A stretch of DNA of 12,386 nt, from assembly GCA_945903925.1 (NCBI GenBank), contig CAMDPJ010000047.1:1-12386 (forward strand), read 5' to 3'. The position numbers were made by a program, and so were the translations under genes. Positions 6,261 to 12,386 of this stretch are shown in pieces. Under the pieces are notes generated by a model. The model saw only the letters and a list, made by a program, of their open reading frames with translations. It was not told where the DNA came from and did not search any database. The first letter of the stretch is position 1. Every line of letters starts with the position of its first letter. This stretch comes from Chryseobacterium gleum (GTDB lineage Bacteria; Bacteroidota; Bacteroidia; Flavobacteriales_C; GCA-002722245).

Positions 6261-8171
6261 TTAAGCTTTCACCGGAACCAAAGCTCCTTTGACGATGCTT
6301 TCAACCACAGATGGGTCTAATAATGTTGAAGTGTCTCCTAAGTTAGAAACATCACCTTCGGCAACTTTTCGTAGGATTCTTCTCATGATTTTTCCAGAAC
6401 GCGTTTTAGGCAAACCTTGCACTATTTGAATTTTATCGGGCTTTGCAATCGGACCGATAATCTTCGTCACAATAGCCAATACTTCTTTTCTAAATTCATC
6501 TTCGTTGGTAATACCTGCTTCGCAAATAACGTAAGCATAGATACCTTGTCCTTTAATTTCGTGAGGATAACCTACCACAGCCGATTCAATTACTTTAGGA
6601 TGCTCGTTCAATGCGTTTTCTACCTCGGCAGTTCCCATACGGTGGCCGCTTACATTGATAACGTCATCCACTCTTCCTGTAATTCTATAATATCCGTTTT
6701 CATCTCTCTTGCAGCCATCACCAGTGAAGTATTTGTCTTCGTAAGTAGAGAAATAAGTTGTTCTGCATCTTTCGTGATCACCATAAGTGGTGCGAATGAT
6801 AGAAGGCCAAGGAAATTTAATACATAAGTTTCCTTCTACATCGTTACCCTCGATTTCTTTTCCTTCCGCATCCACCAAAATGGGCTGAATACCAGGCATT
6901 GGCAAAGTAGCATAAGTGGCTTTTTCTTTGGTAACGCCGGCCATTGGCGAAATCATAAATCCGCCAGTTTCTGTTTGCCAGTAGGTATCAACAATCGGAC
7001 ACTTTTCATTTCCAATGTTTTTGTAGTACCATTCCCAAGCTTCTAGGTTGATAGGTTCACCCACAGAACCCAAAGCTCTCAATGAACTTAAATCGTATTT
7101 TTTAGGAATTTCATCACCGTAAGCCATCAATGCGCGAATGGCAGTTGGTGCTGTGTAGAAAATATTCACTTTGTGTTTTTGGCAAACTTCCCAAAATCTT
7201 CCAGCGTCTGGATAAGTAGGCACACCCTCAAACATTACAGAAGTTGCGCCAGCCAACAACGGACCGTAAACAATGTACGAATGACCAGTAATCCAGCCTA
7301 TATCGGCAGTGCACCAGTAAATTTCACCTTCTTCGTATTGAAAAGCATTGCGGAAAGTATAATCGGTATACACCATATAACCGCCCGTTGTGTGAACTAC
7401 TCCTTTTGGTTGTCCGGTTGAACCCGATGTATATAATATAAACAATGGATCTTCAGAATCTACTTCAACAGCTTCGCAAGCATTGCTTTGTTTAGGCATT
7501 TCTTCGTGCCACCAAAAATCTCTTCCGCTCAGCATCTCCACAGGCGTATTGGTTCTTTTGAAAACGATTTGAGAAGTGATGCTTGGGCAAGTTTGTAATG
7601 CTTCATCCACCACAGCTTTAACAGCGATTGCTTTAGCACCACGAGGGTTGCCATCAGAAGTAATCACCACTTTCGCTTTAGCATCGTTAATTCTATCAGA
7701 CAAAGCGTTAGAAGAAAATCCGGCAAAAACTACCGAGTGAATAGCGCCCAAACGTGCAGTAGCCAAGCAAGCAATAGCTAACTCGGGTACCATGGGCATA
7801 TACAAACAAACTCTGTCGCCTTTTTGCACACCATGCGCTTTAAGCACATTGGCAAACTGACAAACTTTTTCGTGTAATTCTTTATAAGTAATTTTAATGG
7901 TGGGCTCGCTAGGTTCGTTGGGTTCCCACAGAATTGCCACTTGGTTAGCGCGCGTTGCAAGATGACGATCGAGAGCGTTTTCGGTAATGTTTAACTTACC
8001 GTTCACGAACCATTCTATTTTAGGTTCCTTGAAATTCCAATTGAGCACCTTGTCCCATTTCTTTTTCCAAACAAAAGACTCTGCTTGTTCTGCCCAAAAT
8101 TCTTCAGGATGGTCAACGCTTTTTTTGTATTCTCTTTGGTAATCTTCGAAAGTTCTAATTCTATTAGCCAT
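6261..8171 (-). CDS. acs: Acetyl-CoA synthetase (AMP-forming)
   Basis: 636 residues, close to the usual ~650. It converts acetate, ATP and CoA to acetyl-CoA, AMP and PPi in the cytoplasm, by way of acetyl-AMP. ANL-superfamily features are complete: an N-terminal Acs cap (FWAEQAE.FVWKKKWDKVLNW), the phosphate loop YTSGSTGQPKG (residues 247-257), GEPIN near 371, and DTYWQTETGG (395-404) with W398 matching the Trp that limits the pocket to acetate. The adenylate loop and hinge follow (TGDG...GYYRITGRVDDVIN, ~483-506), then the thioester-domain lysine K594 in KTRSGKIMRRILRK. That lysine is the site acetylated by Pat-type enzymes and removed by CobB in other bacteria. The ATG at 8171 gives the normal N-terminus. 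The gene is monocistronic, ending at the shared terminator and diverging from the helicase gene. No frameshift or missing motif was seen. Confidence 0.97.
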   Translation of the reverse strand: MANRIRTFEDYQREYKKSVDHPEEFWAEQAESFVWKKKWDKVLNWNFKEPKIEWFVNGKLNITENALDRHLATRANQVAILWEPNEPSEPTIKITYKELHEKVCQFANVLKAHGVQKGDRVCLYMPMVPELAIACLATARLGAIHSVVFAGFSSNALSDRINDAKAKVVITSDGNPRGAKAIAVKAVVDEALQTCPSITSQIVFKRTNTPVEMLSGRDFWWHEEMPKQSNACEAVEVDSEDPLFILYTSGSTGQPKGVVHTTGGYMVYTDYTFRNAFQYEEGEIYWCTADIGWITGHSYIVYGPLLAGATSVMFEGVPTYPDAGRFWEVCQKHKVNIFYTAPTAIRALMAYGDEIPKKYDLSSLRALGSVGEPINLEAWEWYYKNIGNEKCPIVDTYWQTETGGFMISPMAGVTKEKATYATLPMPGIQPILVDAEGKEIEGNDVEGNLCIKFPWPSIIRTTYGDHERCRTTYFSTYEDKYFTGDGCKRDENGYYRITGRVDDVINVSGHRMGTAEVENALNEHPKVIESAVVGYPHEIKGQGIYAYVICEAGITNEDEFRKEVLAIVTKIIGPIAKPDKIQIVQGLPKTRSGKIMRRILRKVAEGDVSNLGDTSTLLDPSVVESIVKGALVPVKA

Positions 8172-8337
8172 GCAGTTAAAAGTTTATTTTTTTAATTGGG
8201 GTTCTAATATATAAAGTTTAAAGTTTATACACGAAAAATTTGTCCATTATATCCTAAAAAATATTCTGAAAATTAAATTTCATATTCTTTGGGAATACCG
8301 TGATTAACATCGTACTTTTGCAAATTAACAGTATTTG
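8172..8337. promoter_or_regulatory. Divergent acs / helicase intergenic region with a 20-bp near-palindrome
   Basis: This 166-bp AT-rich region separates two divergent starts. At 8210-8229 lies TATAAA-G-TTTAAA-G-TTTATA, palindromic at 18 of 20 positions and 38 bp before the acs ATG; it also contains the direct repeat AAAGTTTA, with another copy at 8179-8186. Read on the minus strand it offers loose TAAACTTTA variants of a -7 box, but no exact TAnnTTTG was found for acs. It may be an operator, or simply AT-rich promoter DNA. Confidence 0.35.
8288..8320 (+). promoter_or_regulatory. Bacteroidetes-type promoter of the helicase gene
   Basis: TTTG (8288-8291), a 21-bp spacer and TACTTTTG (8313-8320) match the Bacteroidetes consensus TTTG / TAnnTTTG exactly in both boxes. 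Transcription should start about 5-7 bp further on, leaving a leader of about 10 nt before the ATG at 8338. Confidence 0.8.
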
Positions 8338-9867
8338 ATGGACAACACACAATTTACGGTACAAGAGAACAAAGAAGTAAGAAAGCTATATCCTTATCAG
8401 GAGCGAGCTATCAGCGAGATTGTTGCGAAGTTGAATGACAGTCCGGCCGATTTTAAACTTCTTTACCAATTGCCTACAGGTGGAGGTAAAACCATCATTT
8501 TCGCCGAAATAACACAGCATTTCATTAGAGAAAAAAAGAAAAGAGTTTTAATTCTTACCCACCGTGTTGAGCTTTTAGAGCAAACATCTAATCGATTAAA
8601 CGACATTAGCGTTAAGAATTTTATCATCAACAGTGAGGTTAAGAAAGTAGAAAATCAAGAACAGTATGGCTGTTTTGTGGCGATGGTAGAAACATTGAAC
8701 AATCGTTTGATGGAAGATGACGATTTCTTGAAAGACATCGGTTTGGTGATTGTGGATGAGGCGCACAACAATTCATTTAGAAAGATTTTTCAGTATTATA
8801 AAAATTCGGTTTTATTAGGAGTTACAGCAACACCTTTAAGTTCTAACAAAAGTTTGCCTTTAAAAGATAACTATCACGAATTGATTTGTGGAGACTCTAT
8901 CTCTACTCTGATTGAAGCCGGTTATTTGTGTGAACCATCTACCTATACTTATGATGTGAACTTGGGTTCGTTGAAGGTGGGTATCAATGGTGATTACACC
9001 GTAAATTCATCAGAGAAATTGTACTCGGGTTACGACATGCAGTACAAGTTAATTAGTGCTTACAAAGAAAGAGGAGAGGGTAAGAAGGTATTGATTTTCA
9101 ATCCGGGTATTCAAGTATCATGGTTGGTGTACGATTTCTTTAAGGAAGCAGGTATTCAAAACATAAAGCATTTAGATAGCACCTTTGGTGAAAGAGAAAG
9201 AAGAGAGGTGTTGGATTGGTTTAGAAATACGCCCAATGCAGTGCTTACTTCGGTGGGAATTTTAACCACTGGTTTCGATGAGCCATCGGTGGAGATGATT
9301 ATGTTGAATAGAGCAACACGTTCGTTAACCTTGTATCACCAAATGATAGGCAGAGGCTCGCGTGTATTGCCTACCAAAAAGAATTTCACTATTATCGATT
9401 TAGGTAACAATGTTCATCGTTTCGGATTGTGGGAGCAAGCTATAGATTGGCCAGATGTATTTAAGCATCCCGATAAATATTTAGAGCAAGAGTACTTTGA
9501 TGAGTTGGAGCGTCAGCGCGAAATGATGTACCACATGCCTGAAGAAATTAGGGCTCGTTTTGTCAATTCTTGGGATATGATGGAGTTTCCGGTAGTGGAG
9601 ATGTATGAAGAGTTTTTAAGTATGGGTATTAAGCCCAATAGAATTATCGACGATTGCATTGCCAACCATGCAGAGATTATTAAATTGAATGCTAAGGATT
9701 TTGAAGAGGCAAAGGAAATGCAGGTCTTGCTTCAGGATAGTATTAAGCATAGAATCAAATTGTACACTTCTTGCTTGTCGAAATCAACTAAGAATTACTT
9801 CAATTGGGTGTTAGAGACTTACAACAGAAAGCTTCGAAATCAAATACGCATAGTAGTGCAAGATTAA
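8338..9867 (+). CDS. SF2 DEAD/DEAH-box helicase, RadD (YejH)/SSL2-like
   Basis: 509 residues from the ATG at 8338; the TTG immediately before it is less likely. It starts with a YPYQERAI Q-motif-like element. Motif I is PTGGGKT (46-52), motif Ia LTHR (73-76), motif II DEAH (140-143) and motif III TAT (163-165). The second RecA lobe contains 'VLIFNPGIQ' (251-259), LTTGFDEP (309-316) and motif VI HQMIGRGSR (334-342). The order and the 'LTTGFD.P......(N/R).T.S..LYHQM.GRG.R' stretch resemble E. coli RadD, an ATPase of recombinational repair that binds single-strand-binding protein. Residues ~365-509 form a charged helical tail without the zinc-binding cysteines of RadD, so orthology is uncertain. 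Cytoplasmic. No nuclease or restriction partner is adjacent, so a restriction or defence role is not supported. The stop overlaps that of the convergent membrane gene. Confidence 0.88.
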   Translation: MDNTQFTVQENKEVRKLYPYQERAISEIVAKLNDSPADFKLLYQLPTGGGKTIIFAEITQHFIREKKKRVLILTHRVELLEQTSNRLNDISVKNFIINSEVKKVENQEQYGCFVAMVETLNNRLMEDDDFLKDIGLVIVDEAHNNSFRKIFQYYKNSVLLGVTATPLSSNKSLPLKDNYHELICGDSISTLIEAGYLCEPSTYTYDVNLGSLKVGINGDYTVNSSEKLYSGYDMQYKLISAYKERGEGKKVLIFNPGIQVSWLVYDFFKEAGIQNIKHLDSTFGERERREVLDWFRNTPNAVLTSVGILTTGFDEPSVEMIMLNRATRSLTLYHQMIGRGSRVLPTKKNFTIIDLGNNVHRFGLWEQAIDWPDVFKHPDKYLEQEYFDELERQREMMYHMPEEIRARFVNSWDMMEFPVVEMYEEFLSMGIKPNRIIDDCIANHAEIIKLNAKDFEEAKEMQVLLQDSIKHRIKLYTSCLSKSTKNYFNWVLETYNRKLRNQIRIVVQD

Positions 9868-11138
9868 ACCCAGCTAGGCTCTTCTTCTCTTATCACTTTT
9901 TTTACTTTGGCTTTAGTTACCACTGGTTCAATTTCTTTTTCTTTCCTAAAGGAATCTTTGGTTTTTACTATCCATGGAATAAAAACCACAACAGGAATCA
10001 TTGCTATAGGATAGTATTGAGGTAATTGAGTTAGGTACAGCGAAAAGAAAATACCTGCCGACATGCCTACGATTCTAAACATTTCTAAGCCGAAGGAAAA
10101 GGGCTGTCTATCGAGCACAAAACCTAAGCTTAAGGTAGAGAACACCAAAAAAGAAATAGCAATATATTGAACAGGCATTGGCATAGTGTCGGTGTAGTAA
10201 TAAATGGCTGTAAACACTGCGCTAACAATGACAAACTGAGTAAGTAAATACACTTTCATGTTTTCATTGGCGCGAATATCTTTTGGGGCTTCACTTTTGT
10301 GTTGGTCGTAATATTTTCCTAATGTTTCTGGACCGGCTAAGAAAATTCTAATTTTATTTTTCAATCCTTTCTCGAGTTTCGAGGCATGATATAAATCAAC
10401 AAAATAGTGAAACCAAGCAACAATGGGGTTGTGGCTCTTCATTGGTTTGGTAATGCCGTATTGAACATCTTCTACTTCTTTTTCGAAAGTGCCAAAAATG
10501 CGGTCCCAAATAATGAAAATACCACCGTAGTTTTTATCAATATATTTTTCGTTTTTACCATGGTGCACTCTGTGGTGTGAAGGGGTAACCAATATCTTTT
10601 CTAAGAAGCCTAATTTGTTAATTAATCTGGTGTGTATGAAGAATTGGTAAGCACCGTTGATTCCTATAATTAATGTGGTAAGTGCAGGGTCGAAGCCAAG
10701 AATAGGCAACCACAACCAAAAAAACATTCTAATAATTAACTGAATAGCTGATACTCTAAAAGAAAGGGTGAAATTGTATTCTTCACTTTGATGGTGGGTG
10801 ATATGTGCTGCCCATAGAACGTTTATTTCGTGTCCGGCACGATGGTACCAATACCACAAAAAGTCAACAGCAATAAACAGAAAAACAGTGGTGAAAGGGT
10901 TGATGGGAATTTGAGCGATAGAGTAGTTGTTGTAAAAATAAGTGAATGAAGCGTAATATATCACTACAAACAGAAGGAAAATGGTACGTTCTAAAATACC
11001 GCAAGCCAAATTGGTGAGGGAATCAGAGAATTCGAAAACCCTTTTTTTTAAATGCTTGCTAACTGCGTATTCGCCAATTACTAGCGAAAGCATAGTAATA
11101 ATGCTAAAGGCGAAGGCTTTTGTTAATTCAACAGTCAT
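9864..11138 (-). CDS. AGMO-like membrane di-iron monooxygenase (sterol desaturase/fatty acid hydroxylase superfamily)
   Basis: 424 residues with hydrophobic segments near 8-22, 52-72, 82-98, 133-165, 296-312, 323-343, 352-372 and 376-392, so a polytopic inner-membrane protein. The eight-histidine di-iron pattern is complete: HRAGH (99-103), HITHH (112-116), a His at 169 in FFIHT, and HHRVHH (188-193). The surrounding 'HEINVLWAAH..HH.SEEYN', 'TPSHHRVHHGKN' and 'DKNYGG..IIWDRIFGTFE' closely recall animal alkylglycerol monooxygenase (TMEM195/AGMO), which cleaves ether lipids with tetrahydrobiopterin; the length is also similar. The bacterial substrate and cofactor are not known from sequence. 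The tail from ~395 is charged and probably cytoplasmic. It lies 76 bp downstream of ribD on the same strand with no obvious terminator between, so co-transcription is possible. Its stop overlaps the helicase stop by four bases. Confidence 0.9.
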   Translation of the reverse strand: MTVELTKAFAFSIITMLSLVIGEYAVSKHLKKRVFEFSDSLTNLACGILERTIFLLFVVIYYASFTYFYNNYSIAQIPINPFTTVFLFIAVDFLWYWYHRAGHEINVLWAAHITHHQSEEYNFTLSFRVSAIQLIIRMFFWLWLPILGFDPALTTLIIGINGAYQFFIHTRLINKLGFLEKILVTPSHHRVHHGKNEKYIDKNYGGIFIIWDRIFGTFEKEVEDVQYGITKPMKSHNPIVAWFHYFVDLYHASKLEKGLKNKIRIFLAGPETLGKYYDQHKSEAPKDIRANENMKVYLLTQFVIVSAVFTAIYYYTDTMPMPVQYIAISFLVFSTLSLGFVLDRQPFSFGLEMFRIVGMSAGIFFSLYLTQLPQYYPIAMIPVVVFIPWIVKTKDSFRKEKEIEPVVTKAKVKKVIREEEPSWV

Positions 11139-11158
11139 TTAACTTAAAATTTAGGCAG

Positions 11159-11183
11159 TACTAATTTACGCATCACATTAGTA
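11159..11183 (-). other. Short inverted repeat in the ribD/AGMO-like spacer
   Basis: TACTAAT (11159-11165) and ATTAGTA (11177-11183) are perfect 7-bp inverted repeats around an 11-nt spacer, about 20 bp upstream of the AGMO-like start. It is AT-rich with no T tract, so not a terminator. A minus-strand TATTTTTA (11194 to 11187) just upstream could be a weak -7 box. An operator or a weak leader hairpin is possible, as is chance. Confidence 0.25.
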
Positions 11184-11214
11184 AAGTAAAAATAGAGTTC
11201 ACAAAATTTAAGAA

Positions 11215-12237
11215 CTAATTGATGAGAATCAGTAGTTTATCGCTTCCAACCGCCACTTCGGTAGTTATTTTGCGATCAATGAGCGGTGCTTTAACGCCAC
11301 TTTCGAAAATTTTGTCGGCAACAAAAACGAGTGCTTCATCCCATAAGTTAAGGTCGATGAAATTTTGCAATGTTTTCGCACCTCCTTCTATAGTTATCGA
11401 AGTAATGTTTCTGTGGTAAAGAAAGTCAATAATTTCTTGTATTGAAGCTACTTTCACCCATTCAGTATTTTCTACTTTTTTGTTTTCAATACTATTGAAA
11501 ATGATAGTGGGAGTGGAATTATCAAAAATATGAAGATGAGCGGGAAGCGAAAGATTTTTATCAATTATTAATCGAAGTGGATTTTCACCTTCCACCAAAC
11601 GAGTGTTCAATTGCGGATTGTCAATCAGCGCTGTATTATAGCCAATCAATATTGCAGCTTCTTCACTTCTCCATTGATGCACCAAGGTTTTGCTTTCCTC
11701 GCCTGTAATCCAATTGTTGTTTTGAATATCGTCTTTTTCTCTACTAATAAAACCATCTTGAGTTTGCGCCCATTTTAAAATGATGTAAGGCCTCTTTTTT
11801 TCGTGAAAAGTGAAAAAGCGTTTGTTTAATTCGAGGCATTCTTTTTCGAGAATGTTGATGATTACTTCAATTCCTGCCGCCTTCAATTTTTCAATTCCTT
11901 TGCCCGCCACTTTTTCGAACGAATCTACACAGCCAATCACAATTCTTTTTACTTTATGGTGAACAAGTAAATCGCTGCATGGAGGAGTTTTACCATGGTG
12001 GTTGCAGGGTTCCAGACTCACATAAAAGGTAGAGTCTTTTAATAAATCTTTATTTTTTACCGAGTTGATGGCGTTTACTTCAGCGTGATGACCACCGTAA
12101 TGCTCATGATAACCTTCGCCAATAATTTCATTGTTGTGCACAATAACACAGCCCACCATAGGGTTGGGAGCCACAGAACCTAAACCTTTCATGGCTATGG
12201 TTAAGCAGCGCTGCATGTATAAATTGTGCTCTTGCAT
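11215..12237 (-). CDS. ribD: Riboflavin biosynthesis bifunctional deaminase/reductase RibD
   Basis: 340 residues from the ATG at 12237. The frame extends 25 codons upstream to 12312, but the family N-terminus is M..H..YM.RCL..A..GLG.VAPNPMVG, found here as MQEHNLYMQRCL; the longer form would also run into the divergent gene. RibD deaminates the diaminopyrimidine made from GTP, then reduces the ribose side chain with NADPH, two early steps of riboflavin synthesis in the cytoplasm. Deaminase domain (1-~145): zinc site HAE (H51, catalytic E53) and PCNHHGKTPPC (C78, C87), with APNPMVG at 23-29. Reductase domain (~150-340): ILKWAQTQDGFIS (153-165, where many enzymes have DGK-I-A), WITGEES, HQWRSEEAAILIGYNTALIDNP (NADPH site) and EGGAKTLQ near 284. 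Both halves look intact. It may be co-transcribed with the AGMO-like gene downstream. It diverges from a prmC-like gene with a 36-bp gap. Confidence 0.96.
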   Translation of the reverse strand: MQEHNLYMQRCLTIAMKGLGSVAPNPMVGCVIVHNNEIIGEGYHEHYGGHHAEVNAINSVKNKDLLKDSTFYVSLEPCNHHGKTPPCSDLLVHHKVKRIVIGCVDSFEKVAGKGIEKLKAAGIEVIINILEKECLELNKRFFTFHEKKRPYIILKWAQTQDGFISREKDDIQNNNWITGEESKTLVHQWRSEEAAILIGYNTALIDNPQLNTRLVEGENPLRLIIDKNLSLPAHLHIFDNSTPTIIFNSIENKKVENTEWVKVASIQEIIDFLYHRNITSITIEGGAKTLQNFIDLNLWDEALVFVADKIFESGVKAPLIDRKITTEVAVGSDKLLILIN

Positions 12238-12273
12238 ATCGGTAAAGATAAACAGTTTCTTAGCTTTGTGCAC
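12238..12273. promoter_or_regulatory. Overlapping divergent promoters of ribD and the prmC-like gene
   Basis: Only 36 bp separate the two start codons. On the plus strand TAGCTTTG (12261-12268) is an exact TAnnTTTG box, 5 bp before the prmC-like ATG. On the minus strand TATCTTTA (12250 to 12243) is a one-mismatch box, 5 bp before the ribD ATG, with TGTG 20 bp upstream in the -33 position. Both messages would be nearly leaderless, and their polymerase footprints would overlap. Confidence 0.5.
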
Positions 12274-12386
12274 ATGAAGATAGCGCAAAACACAGTTGAA
12301 GCGGTAAAGCAATATTTAAAAGAGAATCTTTCATCCTTTTATTCTGAAAGAGAAATCGAATTGTTTACCGATATTTTGCTGGAAGA
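12274..12386 (+). CDS. prmC: Probable PrmC/HemK, release-factor glutamine methyltransferase, N-terminal fragment
   Basis: 37 codons are visible before the window edge, from the ATG at 12274. The peptide runs V-x-x-V-x-x-YLKENLSSFYSEREIELFTDILLE, the pattern of the helical N-terminal domain of PrmC/HemK in Bacteroidetes (L..L...YSEREAE.....LLE). That domain contacts the release factor. The methyltransferase domain with its NPPY motif would lie beyond the edge, so the call rests on this short match and on my recollection that ribD and prmC are often divergent neighbours in this phylum. PrmC methylates the Gln of the GGQ motif in RF1 and RF2. Confidence 0.68.
   Translation, partial: MKIAQNTVEAVKQYLKENLSSFYSEREIELFTDILLE

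Noticed and set aside
6417..7421. Plus-strand ORFs of 136 and 82 codons inside acs
   Set aside because: They are antisense to conserved Acs motifs, lack promoter or start-site support, and show no recognisable protein features.
8338..9867. Helicase as part of a restriction or defence system
   Set aside because: No nuclease, methylase, specificity or other defence gene is adjacent; the neighbours are housekeeping genes and the promoter is an ordinary housekeeping type.
12238..12312. 25-residue N-terminal extension of RibD
   Set aside because: The conserved RibD N-terminus starts at 12237, and the extension is antisense to the prmC-like start and the shared promoter.
1..12386. tRNA, rRNA, CRISPR array, insertion sequence or phage genes
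   Set aside because: No cloverleaf, repeat-spacer pattern, transposase or integrase motif was found on either strand.

Overview
The window looks like a piece of a Bacteroidota (Bacteroidetes) chromosome, perhaps a Chitinophagales/Sphingobacteriales-type lineage; the lower rank is a guess. Support comes from AT-rich DNA, promoters of the TTTG / TAnnTTTG type (best example 8288-8320), starts without Shine-Dalgarno sequences but with A-rich or very short leaders, a Bacteroidetes-style ClpS, and a ribD gene divergent from a prmC-like gene. Nothing indicates a phage, plasmid, insertion sequence, CRISPR array, tRNA or rRNA.

Layout. Positions 1-5094 (+) hold the 3' part of a giant envelope-type gene. 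It encodes the end of a carboxypeptidase-regulatory-like domain, more than 1100 residues of Lys/Glu/Ala/Gln-rich helix broken by Pro/Thr/Val linkers, and three C-terminal SPOR-like domains. Positions 5095-5390 contain no long gene but do contain an ordered set of signals: a possible promoter, a 22-codon ORF rich in Leu/Ile/Val codons, an 8-bp hairpin, and a strong intrinsic terminator whose 5' arm overlaps that hairpin. This is the arrangement of a transcription attenuator, and it lies just ahead of clpS (5391-5681, +). Next comes a J-domain/KTSC fusion protein (5719-6165, +), which ends at a palindromic repeat and a bidirectional terminator. Acetyl-CoA synthetase (acs, 6261-8171, -) converges on that terminator. 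Divergent from acs is a RadD/SSL2-like SF2 helicase (8338-9867, +) with a textbook Bacteroidetes promoter. Its stop codon overlaps the stop of a convergent AGMO-like integral membrane di-iron monooxygenase (9864-11138, -). Upstream of the latter, on the same strand, is ribD (11215-12237, -). It diverges across only 36 bp from the start of a probable prmC (12274 to the window edge, +).

How the parts relate. Most of these are separately controlled housekeeping genes: proteolysis (clpS), chaperone co-factor (J-domain), acetate activation (acs), DNA repair or nucleic-acid remodelling (helicase), lipid oxidation (AGMO-like), riboflavin synthesis (ribD) and release-factor methylation (prmC). The two parts that repay closer reading are the modular SPOR coiled-coil protein and the apparent branched-chain-type attenuator placed before clpS, which encodes an N-degron adaptor rather than a biosynthetic enzyme. 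Function calls rest on motifs read by eye; no database search was made.
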